Part shown: positions 9,480 to 17,347 of the stretch, piece after piece
How the letters are laid out: each line of letters opens with the position of its first letter
Position numbering within the stretch: position 1 is the first letter of the stretch
DNA from: an uncultured Acetobacteraceae bacterium
GTDB taxonomy: Bacteria; Pseudomonadota; Alphaproteobacteria; Acetobacterales; Acetobacteraceae
Assembly: GCA_903918195.1 (NCBI GenBank)
Contig: CAIXDS010000195.1
Span: forward strand, 20,911-84,910
Direction of reading: 5' to 3'
Length of the DNA stretch: 64,000 nt
The notes under the pieces: model-generated
Told to the model about the DNA's origin: nothing
Database searches by the model: none
Seen by the model: only the letters and a program-made list of their open reading frames with translations
Made by a program: the position numbers and the translations under genes

Positions 9480-10511
9480 CTACGATCCCTCGTAGATGAC
9501 TTCGAGCGACGGTTTCACCACCGCCAGCTCGCCGCACATGTCCTCGGCCGTCGCCGGGTCGAGCACCACGTCGCGGCCAACCGTCTCACCCTTGAACAGA
9601 CCGAGCAGCCCATCCTGGCTCAGCGGGTTCGGCCGCTTCGGCGGCGCTTCGGCCACCTGCACGGACAACGCCTCGAACAGCGGCGCCCAGCGGGTGCCGG
9701 GCCGGCCGACGATTTCGTAATTGGCGCTCTTGCGGCGGATGTCTTCGTCGGCAGGGATCGCCGCCAGCACCGGAATGCCGACCGCTTCGGCGAAAGCCTG
9801 CGCCTCGCCGGTGCCGTCATCCTTGTTGATGACCATGCCGGCCACGCCGACATTGCCGCCGAGCTTGCGGAAATAATCCACCGCCGAGCAGACATTATTG
9901 GCCACGTACAACGATTGCAGGTCGTTCGAGCCGACCACGATGACCTTCTGGCACATGTCGCGGGCGATCGGCAGGCCGAAGCCGCCGCACACCACGTCAC
10001 CCAGGAAGTCGAGCAGCACGTAGTCGAAATCCCACTGGTGGAAGCCCAGCTTCTCCAGCAGCTCGAAGCCGTGGATGATGCCGCGCCCGCCGCAGCCGCG
10101 GCCGACTTCCGGCCCGCCCAGCTCCATGGCGAACACGCCGTCGCGCTTGAAGCAAACGTCACCAATGGTGACCTTCTCGCCGGCGGCCTTCTTCTTCGAC
10201 GACGTCTCGATGATGGTCGGCGTGCTGCGCCCGCCGAACAGCAGCGACGTGGTGTCGCTCTTCGGGTCGCAGCCGATCAGCAGCACCCGCTTGCCCTGCT
10301 GCGCCATCATGTACGACAGGTTGGCGAGGGTGAAGCTCTTGCCGATGCCGCCCTTGCCGTAGATGGCGATGATCTGGGTCTGCCGGGTCGGTGTGGTGGA
10401 CACCGGTGCATCCGGTTCGATTGCAGCCTCTGCCTTCAACTGTTGTTGCATGGTGTTGAGCGGCGTGGCCGCCTGGTTTCCCGCTCCGGGAATGCCGAAT
10501 GGTGCGTTCAT
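9480..10511 (-). CDS. bchX: Chlorophyllide a reductase iron protein subunit X
   Basis: A 343-residue NifH-like ATPase that passes electrons to BchYZ. The P-loop GKGGIGKS is at about residues 52-59. The two cysteines that bridge the dimer [4Fe-4S] cluster sit in GGPEVGRGCGGRG and [12 protein letters not shown]. An N-terminal extension of about 45 residues precedes the Fe-protein fold, as usual for BchX and unlike NifH. ATG 10511 overlaps the bchC stop by 4 bases (ATGA). Confidence 0.97.
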   Translation of the reverse strand: MNAPFGIPGAGNQAATPLNTMQQQLKAEAAIEPDAPVSTTPTRQTQIIAIYGKGGIGKSFTLANLSYMMAQQGKRVLLIGCDPKSDTTSLLFGGRSTPTIIETSSKKKAAGEKVTIGDVCFKRDGVFAMELGGPEVGRGCGGRGIIHGFELLEKLGFHQWDFDYVLLDFLGDVVCGGFGLPIARDMCQKVIVVGSNDLQSLYVANNVCSAVDYFRKLGGNVGVAGMVINKDDGTGEAQAFAEAVGIPVLAAIPADEDIRRKSANYEIVGRPGTRWAPLFEALSVQVAEAPPKRPNPLSQDGLLGLFKGETVGRDVVLDPATAEDMCGELAVVKPSLEVIYEGS

Positions 10512-11452
10512 TGTTTTTCTATCCCCCGCCAATCCAGGACCATTTTGAGACATCCGGGATCGCCGAAGGCCGTCCGGTAGGCAGCCTCCGCCTGGGATGC
10601 GTCCCGGCGATGGGTGATCAGGCCGTCGAGCGACAGTCGCCCGGCCTCCACCAATTGTATTGTCGCCAGCAGGTCCGATTCGCGCCATTCGGCGGCGATG
10701 CGGATGCGCGCCTCGCGCATGAAGGCCGGCGGGAAGGCGAACGACACCCGGTCGGAATAGAAACCCGCGAGCACGATCTCGCCGCCCGGTGCGAGCCGGG
10801 CGATCAACGTGTCGAGGATTGCGGAGTCGCCGCTCATGTCGCAGATGCAGCGGTAATCGCGTCGCTCATCCGCGGCGGGGTCGATCACCGCGTAGCCGTC
10901 CGCGCCCGTGGCCCGCTCGGCATTGTGCTCCCACACGACGGGGGCGCCGCCCTGCGCCACCACCTGGCGGGCCATCAGCCGGCCCAGCACGCCATGACCA
11001 ACGATGAGGTCGGGCAGCACGGCACCGGGCGCGGCGATGGCGTGGTAGGCGGTGGCGGCCAGCGCCAGCAGCACGCCCTGCTCGCCGAGGTCGTCACCGA
11101 TCGGCACCACCCGTGCCCCGGGGACAACCACCCGCGCCGCCGCGCCGCCGAACAGGCCGCGGATCTCGCCGTAACAGCGTGCGCCCGGCACGAACACCCG
11201 CACGCCCACCATGGCGCTCGCTGCCGGACCGGCCGCCATTATCAGCCCGACCGACTCGTAGCCCGGCACCAGCGGATAGCCGAGCCCGGGGAACGGCGGC
11301 ATGCGACCGGTATAAAGCAGACGTTCGGTGCCGGTGCTGATGCCGCTCCATTCGATGTCAACGACGACGTCGGTCTCGCCCGGGGGCGAGAGCTGGACCC
11401 GGTTCAGCGAGAGGCGCTCAGGCGCCTGCAGCACCACGGCGATGGTGTCCAT
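10508..11452 (-). CDS. bchC: 3-hydroxyethyl-bacteriochlorophyllide a dehydrogenase
   Basis: A 314-residue zinc-alcohol-dehydrogenase-like (MDR) protein that oxidises the C3-hydroxyethyl group to acetyl late in BChl a synthesis. Seen are the substrate-domain SGISTGTERLLYTGRMPPFPG element, the LVPGYESVG loop and a nucleotide-binding GHGVLGRLMARQV motif. It is the first gene of bchCXYZ. The upstream interval holds two TGT-N12-ACA/G palindromes, the hallmark of PpsR/CrtJ-repressed bchC promoters. Confidence 0.96.
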   Translation of the reverse strand: MDTIAVVLQAPERLSLNRVQLSPPGETDVVVDIEWSGISTGTERLLYTGRMPPFPGLGYPLVPGYESVGLIMAAGPAASAMVGVRVFVPGARCYGEIRGLFGGAAARVVVPGARVVPIGDDLGEQGVLLALAATAYHAIAAPGAVLPDLIVGHGVLGRLMARQVVAQGGAPVVWEHNAERATGADGYAVIDPAADERRDYRCICDMSGDSAILDTLIARLAPGGEIVLAGFYSDRVSFAFPPAFMREARIRIAAEWRESDLLATIQLVEAGRLSLDGLITHRRDASQAEAAYRTAFGDPGCLKMVLDWRGIEKQ

Positions 11453-11495
11453 AAGAGGACTTCGAACTCCCGCTTGCGGCCGTCGGTGGCCGCGT

Positions 11496-11539
11496 TGTCA
11501 GCCTACATTGACGAATAGTAATGTCAAGTTGGATTTACA
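11496..11539 (-). promoter_or_regulatory. Tandem PpsR/CrtJ-type palindromes in the bchC promoter
   Basis: Two 18-bp sites lie 26 bp apart centre to centre: TGTCAGCCTACATTGACG (11496-11513, TGT-N12-ACG) and TGTCAAGTTGGATTTACA (11522-11539, a perfect TGT-N12-ACA). PpsR/CrtJ tetramers bind such pairs cooperatively in Rhodobacter bchC promoters. The distal site overlaps the last codons of crtF, so crtF and bchC are separated by only 82 bases. Confidence 0.75.
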
Positions 11540-12677
11540 CCAACTGTGACGACCCGGTCACGCGCGCCAGCAGCAACCCAGTCAACATCGGACTGCGCGT
11601 GCGAACTGTATGAATCCGATCGAATCCTGCCTCAGCCAGCATGCTGGTGAGTTCAGCGGCGCGGCGCGGACGGCCGCGCCCCATCGCCATCAGGTAGAAG
11701 CCGAAATACGCGTCCCCCACCGGTTCGGCACCGCTGGTAGCCGCCATCGGCTCGGCGATCAGCAGCGTGCCGCCCGGCGGCAGACAGGCCCGCACGGCGC
11801 GCAGCAGCGCCCGCACGGTGGCGTCATCGTGGTCATGCAGGATGCGCACCAGGGACACCAGATCGCCCCCCTGGGGCAGCGCATCGGTGCGGAAATCGCC
11901 GCCGATCGCGCTGGCGCGGGCCGACAGACCGGCCGCCTCGAAGCGGGCGGCAGCCCGCGCCGCCACGGCCGGCAGGTCGAACAGCATGACCCGCAAGGCA
12001 GGCGCCCGGGCGGCCGCTTCGGCCAGGAAACGCCCGTCTCCACCACCCACGTCGAGCAGGCAGCGATGCTGTCCGACATCGTAGGCGTCGAGCACCTCGG
12101 CGGCGATGAAGGGCTGCGAGGCCGACATCAGGTCGGTGTAGCCGGCGACCTGGGCCGGGGAGAGCGCGGCCGGGCCGGTGGAGTCGGCATAGGGCCAGTA
12201 GCCGCCCAACGCGGTTTGCCCCCGGTCGCCGCGCAGCAGCGCGACCGGGTCGGCCAGATCGGCGTAGAGCAGCCGGTGGTGCTCGATCATGGCGGCGATG
12301 CCGGGATTGCCGACCATGGCGTGGCCGAGTGGACCCAGCCCGTAGCGACCACGGCCGCGGGGCTCGGCGAGGCGCAGCGCCACCGCAGCGTCCAGCAGGC
12401 GGGCCGCGCCCGGCTCCGGCAGTCCCAGCCGCGGCGCCAGTTCCGCCAGCGTCTGCGGCCCGTCGCGCAGGATGTCGAACAAGTGCAGCCGGACAGCGGC
12501 AAACAGCACCTGCGAGTAGACGAAGCCGGCGACCAGGTCGAACAGACCCCGCGCCCGCCGGCGTGCAATCGGCCGGGTGAGCGGGAAGCCGGTTGCCCAG
12601 CGCTGGAAACGCGGGCTGGCAAACAGGCGGTCGACCTGGCCGACACAGCGGTCCCACCACGAAAGTTGCGGTTTCAT
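11535..12677 (-). CDS. crtF: Demethylspheroidene (hydroxycarotenoid) O-methyltransferase
   Basis: A 380-residue SAM-dependent O-methyltransferase of the hydroxyneurosporene methyltransferase type. An N-terminal dimerisation/winged-helix domain (FDILRDGPQTLAELAPRLGL) is followed by the SAM-binding glycine motif LLDVGGGDGRFLAEAA and the catalytic-domain element VRILHDHDD. It methylates the C1 hydroxyl introduced by CrtC and desaturated nearby by CrtD. CrtF lies upstream of bchC on the same strand and could be read through into it, the usual crtEF-bchCXYZ-puf superoperon order. Confidence 0.93.
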   Translation of the reverse strand: MKPQLSWWDRCVGQVDRLFASPRFQRWATGFPLTRPIARRRARGLFDLVAGFVYSQVLFAAVRLHLFDILRDGPQTLAELAPRLGLPEPGAARLLDAAVALRLAEPRGRGRYGLGPLGHAMVGNPGIAAMIEHHRLLYADLADPVALLRGDRGQTALGGYWPYADSTGPAALSPAQVAGYTDLMSASQPFIAAEVLDAYDVGQHRCLLDVGGGDGRFLAEAAARAPALRVMLFDLPAVAARAAARFEAAGLSARASAIGGDFRTDALPQGGDLVSLVRILHDHDDATVRALLRAVRACLPPGGTLLIAEPMAATSGAEPVGDAYFGFYLMAMGRGRPRRAAELTSMLAEAGFDRIHTVRTRSPMLTGLLLARVTGSSQLV

Positions 12678-12728
12678 CGACGCATCATCGCCGGCATGCT
12701 GCCCGGCCGGAGCCGGGCCCGTGCCATC

Positions 12729-13610
12729 TCAGGCAGCGCGTGCCGATAACTGCTTGGGCACCAGACGTTGCGATTCGGAGAGAATATGGGCGCGCAGCTC
12801 GGCCGCCCCCGGGCAATCCGGGATGGAGGCCACAGCGCCGGCCGCCAGCTCCTTGAGCAGGCGCAGCGCGCCCTCCATGCCATGCAAGGTCACCGCGCTC
12901 GGCCGCGCATGCGCCTGGTCCTGGCCGATCGGCTTGCCCAGTTCCTCGGCGTTGCAGGCCACGTCGCGGATGTCGTCGGCCACCTGATAGGCGGCGCCGA
13001 GACGCTCGCCGAGCAGGCGCCACGGCTCCGCCTCGGCACCCGCCGCCGCCGCGCCGGCCACCGAGGCCGCGGCAAACAGCGCGCCGGTCTTTTCCTGCTG
13101 GTAGACGGCGAGATCGATCTCGGATTCGCATTCCCAGGCCTGCCCGGCGGTGATGCCGCGCGGCATGCCGACCGACCGGCCGACGGTATCGACCAGCACG
13201 CCGAGGCGCTGCGGTGCCCCGACCGAGGCCCAGGCGAGCGTCTGGAACGCCAGCACAATCAGCGCATCGCCCGCCAACACGGCGATCTGCTCACCGAAGG
13301 CCTTGTGAACGGACGGTTTGCCACGACGTATATCGGCATCATCGAAACAAGGCAGGTCGTCATGGACCAGGGAGGCGCAATGCAGCAGCTCGATCGAAGC
13401 CGCCGCGGCATCGGTCAGGCCGGGGTCGTCCTCGCCGCAGGCCATGGCGACGGCCAGGCACAGGCGGGGCCGGATTCGCGCGCCGCGCGGGAACACCGCA
13501 TAGTGCAGCGCCTCCGCCAGCTTGGGCGGACCTCCGGCACCACCTCCGGAACCCTGGGCTCGAGCCACGGCGGCAGCTAAGGCCCGTTCGATGCGCGTCG
13601 TGGCATCCAT
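12729..13610 (-). CDS. crtE: Geranylgeranyl diphosphate synthase
   Basis: A 293-residue trans-isoprenyl diphosphate synthase. The first aspartate-rich motif is in LVHDDLPCFDDADIRRGKP and the second in YQVADDIRDV. It makes C20-PP for both phytoene (CrtB) and the phytyl tail attached by BchG and reduced by BchP. ATG 13610 follows an AGGAGG ribosome-binding site. It is divergent from crtD with a 69-base shared promoter. Confidence 0.96.
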   Translation of the reverse strand: MDATTRIERALAAAVARAQGSGGGAGGPPKLAEALHYAVFPRGARIRPRLCLAVAMACGEDDPGLTDAAAASIELLHCASLVHDDLPCFDDADIRRGKPSVHKAFGEQIAVLAGDALIVLAFQTLAWASVGAPQRLGVLVDTVGRSVGMPRGITAGQAWECESEIDLAVYQQEKTGALFAAASVAGAAAAGAEAEPWRLLGERLGAAYQVADDIRDVACNAEELGKPIGQDQAHARPSAVTLHGMEGALRLLKELAAGAVASIPDCPGAAELRAHILSESQRLVPKQLSARAA

Positions 13611-13642
13611 GGAGGTGCGCCTCCTGCGTGCGCTTCACAAAG

Positions 13643-13673
13643 TGTCAAGTCAGGTTGTCACATTGCACTGTCA
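13643..13673. promoter_or_regulatory. crtE/crtD divergent promoter with 13-bp-spaced TGTCA repeats
   Basis: TGTCA occurs at 13643, 13656 and 13669, exactly 13 bp apart. Read as 18-mers, 13643-13660 (TGTCAAGTCAGGTTGTCA) and 13656-13673 fit TGT-N12-TCA, one base off the PpsR consensus, and the first is nearly the same sequence as the site at 45251-45268. On the minus strand TTGACA at 13642-13647 could be the crtE -35 box. Repression of both directions by PpsR is inferred. Confidence 0.5.
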
Positions 13674-13679
13674 TGCCGT

Positions 13680-15290
13680 ATGGACGGTCGAGTCAATGGC
13701 ATTCTTCCCGGGGGCAACCAGTTGCAGCATTGTCGCCGCGTCGCCGTGATCGGTGCCGGCATCGGCGGACTCGTGGCGGCGCTTGAACTCGCCGCGCGCG
13801 GCCTTGATGTGCTGGTGCTGGAGCGTGCCGGCGCGCCGGGCGGCAAGCTGCGCACGGTGGCAGCCGGCGGCGCCCGCATCGATTCGGGGCCGACGGTGTT
13901 CACCCTGCGGCCGGTGTTCGAGGAGATTTTCGCCGCCTGCGGTGAATCGCTGGAGGCGCACATGACGCTGCAGCCGCTGGAGCGGCTGGCCCGGCACGCC
14001 TGGGGCGAGCGGGAGCGGCTGGACCTGTTCGCCGATGCCGAACGCTCGGCCGACGCCATCGGGAGGTTCGCCGGCCCGACGGAAGCCGCCGGCTACCTGG
14101 CGTTCTGCGCCCGCGCGCGGCGCATCTACGGCACGCTGGAACAGCGGTTCATTCGCATCCAGCGACCGAGCCTGCTGTCACTGTCGCTCGGCCACGGGCC
14201 GCGCGGCTTGCTCGACGTGATGCGCATCTCGCCCTACACGCGGCTGTGGCAGGCGCTGGGCCAGCATTTCCGTGACCCGCGCCTGCGCCAGTTGTTTGGC
14301 CGCTATGCCACCTATTCGGGCTGCTCGCCGTTCCGGGCGCCGGCCACGCTGATGCTGATCGCGCATGTCGAGCAACAGGGCGTCTGGGCGGTCGAAGGCG
14401 GCATGCAGCGCATCGCCGCGGCGCTGGCGGGGCTGGCGGCGGCCCGCGGGGCGCGGTTCCGCTATGGTGCGGCGGTGGCGGAGGTGCTGACCGAGGGCGG
14501 GCGCGCCGTCGGCGTGCGGCTGGAGGATGGCGAGCGCATCGCCGCCGACGCGGTGGTGGTGAATGCCGATGCGGCGGCGCTCGGCCGCGGCCTGCTCGGG
14601 GCGCAAGCCGCGCGGGCGGCGCCGCGGGCGCACCGGGCGCCGCGGTCGATGTCGGCGCTGACCTGGTCGTTGCTGGCCGAAACCGACGGCTTCCCGCTGC
14701 TGCGCCACAATGTTTTCTTCAGCGACCGCTATGCTGCTGAGTTCGACGACGTGTTTCGCCGCCGCCGGCTGCCCGCGTCGCCGACCGTCTATGTGTGTGC
14801 GCAGGATCGCGGCGGCGGCGAGGCCCCCGCGCCCGCCAGCCCGGAGCGCCTGTTCTGTCTCGTCAACGCACCGGCGACCGGTGATTCCCATCCCTTCAGT
14901 GCCGCGGAGATCAGGGAATGCGAGGAGCGGACCTTCAGCCACCTGGAGCGGAGTGGCCTGCACGTGCGGGCGCAGCCGGACCGCACGGTGGCGACGACGC
15001 CGGCGGATTTCGAGCGCATGTTCCCGGGGACGGGGGGAGCGCTGTACGGCCGGACGCTGCACCACCCGTTCGCGTCGTTCCAGCGGCCGGGGGCAAGGAG
15101 CCGCGTTCCGGGCTTGTATCTGGCGGGGGGCGGCACGCATCCGGGGCCGGGGGTGCCGATGGCGGCGCTGTCGGGCCGGCTGGCGGCGGCCAGCGTGCTG
15201 GCGGACCTGCCTTCGACCAGCCTGTCCCGGCCGGCGGCTACAGCTGGTGGTATGTCGACGCGCTCAGCGACGATGGAAAGCACGGGCTGA
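13680..15290 (+). CDS. crtD: Hydroxyneurosporene (methoxyneurosporene) dehydrogenase
   Basis: A 536-residue FAD-dependent carotenoid desaturase introducing the 3,4 double bond. The Rossmann motif VAVIGAGIGGLVAALELAA is near the N-terminus. The C-terminal FAD/substrate signature is GLYLAGGGTHPGPGVPMAA. The last 28 codons overlap the crtC coding frame, and the tail (RPAATAGGMSTR) is simply the crtD-frame reading of the conserved CrtC sequence. ATG 13680 is the first start after the shared crtE promoter. Confidence 0.94.
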   Translation: MDGRVNGILPGGNQLQHCRRVAVIGAGIGGLVAALELAARGLDVLVLERAGAPGGKLRTVAAGGARIDSGPTVFTLRPVFEEIFAACGESLEAHMTLQPLERLARHAWGERERLDLFADAERSADAIGRFAGPTEAAGYLAFCARARRIYGTLEQRFIRIQRPSLLSLSLGHGPRGLLDVMRISPYTRLWQALGQHFRDPRLRQLFGRYATYSGCSPFRAPATLMLIAHVEQQGVWAVEGGMQRIAAALAGLAAARGARFRYGAAVAEVLTEGGRAVGVRLEDGERIAADAVVVNADAAALGRGLLGAQAARAAPRAHRAPRSMSALTWSLLAETDGFPLLRHNVFFSDRYAAEFDDVFRRRRLPASPTVYVCAQDRGGGEAPAPASPERLFCLVNAPATGDSHPFSAAEIRECEERTFSHLERSGLHVRAQPDRTVATTPADFERMFPGTGGALYGRTLHHPFASFQRPGARSRVPGLYLAGGGTHPGPGVPMAALSGRLAAASVLADLPSTSLSRPAATAGGMSTRSATMESTG

Positions 15291-16135
15291 CGCTGATCGC
15301 CTTCATCGGCAACGTGTTCTCGCCGTACTACGCGCGCGCGCGCCGGCATGGCGGCGGCGACCCGCTGGAGCATTGCGCCCTGAACGTCGCGCTGTACGGC
15401 GCCGGCGGCAAGCGCTGGGCGCTGACCGAGCGCAACGGCCGCGCGCTGCAACGCAGCCGCACTCAGCTCGGCATCGGGCCGAGCGCGCTGAGCTGGGATG
15501 GCAGCGTGCTGACCGCAAGGATCGACGAGGTCACCGCCCCCTTCCCGTCCCATGTGCGCGGCACGGTGCGGGTGCATCCGGCGGCGCTGCCGGGCCGCAG
15601 CTTCGCACTGGACGCCGCCGGGCGGCACATCTGGACGCCGATTTCACCCTGTGCGCGGGTGGAGGTGGCGATGGAGCGGCCGGCGCTGCGCTGGAGCGGC
15701 TCGGCCTATTTCGACGCCAATGCGGGCAGCGAGCCGCTGGAGGCGGGGTTCAGGAGCTGGGACTGGTCGCGCGCCGATCTGCGGAATGGCACGGCGGTGC
15801 TGTATGATGCGGTGCGCCGCGACGACAGCACGCGGCTGCTGGCGCTGCGTTTCGGCCCGGATGGCAGCGTGGAGAGTTTTGACGCGCCGCCGCCGGTGCG
15901 GCTGCCGGTTGCCACCGTCTGGCGTGTTGCCCGCGGCACGCGCGCCGATGCCGGCCATAGCGCGGCGGTGGTGGAGACGCTGGAGGACACGCCCTTCTAC
16001 ACCCGCTCGTTGCTGCGCACGCACCTGTTGGGCGAACGCGCGACGGCGGTGCATGAAAGTCTGTCGCTGGACCGCTTCCGCACCGGCTGGGTGCAGGCGC
16101 TGCTCCCCTTCCGCATGCCCCGCGCCCTTCTCTAA
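15206..16135 (+). CDS. crtC: Carotenoid 1,2-hydratase, start codon not identifiable
   Basis: CrtC adds water across the C1-C2 bond of acyclic carotenoids such as neurosporene or lycopene. Conserved CrtC sequence begins at about 15206 (GPAFDQPVPAGGYSWWYVD, then LSDDGKHGLTLIAFIGNVFS) and runs to the stop at 16135. The open frame contains no ATG, GTG or TTG between an ATG at 14918, deep inside crtD, and a GTG at 15314, which would delete the conserved N-terminus. The frame is -1 relative to crtD. Possible explanations are a start at 14918 with about 96 extra residues, a ribosomal -1 shift out of crtD, a rare start codon, or an assembly error. The coordinate given is the start of homology, not of translation. 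Confidence 0.8.
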   Translation, partial: PAFDQPVPAGGYSWWYVDALSDDGKHGLTLIAFIGNVFSPYYARARRHGGGDPLEHCALNVALYGAGGKRWALTERNGRALQRSRTQLGIGPSALSWDGSVLTARIDEVTAPFPSHVRGTVRVHPAALPGRSFALDAAGRHIWTPISPCARVEVAMERPALRWSGSAYFDANAGSEPLEAGFRSWDWSRADLRNGTAVLYDAVRRDDSTRLLALRFGPDGSVESFDAPPPVRLPVATVWRVARGTRADAGHSAAVVETLEDTPFYTRSLLRTHLLGERATAVHESLSLDRFRTGWVQALLPFRMPRALL

Positions 16136-16138
16136 ACG

Positions 16139-16196
16139 GATCGGGGTGCAGGGGCCTCTCGGCCCCTGCCGGGTCCAGGGCAGAGCCCTGGTCTTG
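16139..16196. repeat. GC-rich palindromic spacer repeat, copy 1
   Basis: Nested inverted repeats (GCAGGGGCCTCTCGGCCCCTGC and CCAGGGCAGAGCCCTGG type arms) fill the gap between convergent crtC and the ferredoxin gene. The same modular sequence recurs at 26736-26824, 51171-51234 and, inverted, 51323-51374. It probably acts here as a bidirectional terminator. Confidence 0.8.
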
Positions 16197-16204
16197 TTTT
16201 CCTG

Positions 16205-16573
16205 TCAGGCCCCGCCCGGCTCGCCGGTAAAGTGGATCACCACCTCCTCATCCCGCGCCACAAACTGGCAGGCCAGACGGAAGGGCGGCGGGATATCGCG
16301 CACCTCGGCGTCCTCGATCTCGGCGTCGGTGATCTTGCCGAGCGATTTGAGCGTCGCCTTTTCCTTTTCCGTCAGCGCCACGCCCATCTTCGGCTTGCCC
16401 TCGACGTATTCGATGCGGATCAGACACGAGCCGCACTCGCCATTGCGGCAATCATGCGGGATTTTCACCCCGTTCTTTTCGGCGACCACCAGGATGGTGT
16501 GGGTGTCGCCGGCGGTGGCGTAGGCGCGCAGGTCGCGGTGCAGGGTCGGTGACGAAAATGTGAGGATCGGCAT
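16205..16573 (-). CDS. 2Fe-2S plant-type ferredoxin
   Basis: A 122-residue protein with the plant-type [2Fe-2S] ligand pattern, DCRNGECGSC with a fourth cysteine in FRLACQFVA. It resembles the ferredoxin-like proteins with the C-terminal ligand about 60 residues downstream, rather than a short Isc-type ferredoxin. It lies downstream of bchJ in the same orientation but behind its own 142-base gap holding a perfect FNR-type box. The likely role is electron delivery under low oxygen, with BchE or the nitrogenase-like reductases as candidate clients; this is inferred from context. Confidence 0.85.
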   Translation of the reverse strand: MPILTFSSPTLHRDLRAYATAGDTHTILVVAEKNGVKIPHDCRNGECGSCLIRIEYVEGKPKMGVALTEKEKATLKSLGKITDAEIEDAEVRDIPPPFRLACQFVARDEEVVIHFTGEPGGA

Positions 16574-16685
16574 GCCTGTTCTCTCCGGTTGGCGGTGATG
16601 CGCCAGCGCTCCCAGCCAAAGCCCGCGTCAACAGGCTCTTTTCGTCCTTTTCGGTACTATTTCGGGTGGATGGAGCGGGCGCGCG

Positions 16686-16699
16686 TTGATGCAGATCAA
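16686..16699 (-). promoter_or_regulatory. Perfect FNR/FixK box upstream of the ferredoxin gene
   Basis: TTGATGCAGATCAA matches the FNR consensus TTGAT-N4-ATCAA at every defined position. It lies 113 bases before the ferredoxin ATG and just after the bchJ stop. A weak -10-like AATAGT is about 34 bases downstream. This is consistent with anaerobic activation. Confidence 0.7.
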
Positions 16700-16715
16700 C
16701 GCCGCGGCGGGCGCG

Positions 16716-17339
16716 TCAGCGCTTCCAGCGGATCTCGAACACGCAGGCGGGGGCGCCGGTGGCCTGGCACGCCGTCTCGACCACCGTGGCACGGCGGCTG
16801 ACCAGGGTGCGGTAGAGGTGCTCGAAGGTGGCGGCGTAATAGTCGCAGACCGGCTCTGCCGCTGTCGTGCCGCGGCAGAGCGGGCAGTTGGTGAAGCTCA
16901 GGCGCACGGGATAGCCTGACTCGGCACGGAAATGACTGCTGCCGGCGAAGGTCCAGGAATGGCCGCCGATGGAGCGCAGCAGAATGCGGCTGGCGAGCCC
17001 CGGCGGCAACAGGCGCAGCACGAACTGGGCAGGACGGGGGATACGGTTGGCCAGCAGGTAATCGCAGGTGCGTACCCCGGCCTCACGCGACACCGCGCGC
17101 GCCTGCGCCGCCCCGAGCGCCGGGCGCAGGCGCTGGTGCAGGGCAATGACTTCCCGCTCGTCCACCATCTGGCCGGGCATGGTCTGGAGGTAGTGCTCCA
17201 CGCCGGCGCTGCGGAACACCTCCGCCGTCACCGCGTCGCCGAGCTGCGCACGCAGCGCCTCGGCGACGCGGATGATGGCGTTCGGGCCAATCCGCGCCGG
17301 CCCCGTATCGGGGGCCGGCGTGTGGGTGGAGGCGGTCAC
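16716..17339 (-). CDS. bchJ: Bacteriochlorophyll 4-vinyl reductase family protein (V4R domain)
   Basis: A 207-residue BchJ. The C-terminal V4R domain has a cysteine-containing metal site (TNCPLCRGTT with PVCDYYAA). BchJ was first assigned as divinyl-protochlorophyllide 8-vinyl reductase; later work on BciA and BciB makes a binding or channelling role more likely. It lies 8 bases downstream of bchE and is probably co-transcribed with it from the FNR-type promoter. Confidence 0.92.
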   Translation of the reverse strand: MTASTHTPAPDTGPARIGPNAIIRVAEALRAQLGDAVTAEVFRSAGVEHYLQTMPGQMVDEREVIALHQRLRPALGAAQARAVSREAGVRTCDYLLANRIPRPAQFVLRLLPPGLASRILLRSIGGHSWTFAGSSHFRAESGYPVRLSFTNCPLCRGTTAAEPVCDYYAATFEHLYRTLVSRRATVVETACQATGAPACVFEIRWKR

Positions 17340-17347
17340 GCCGTGCC

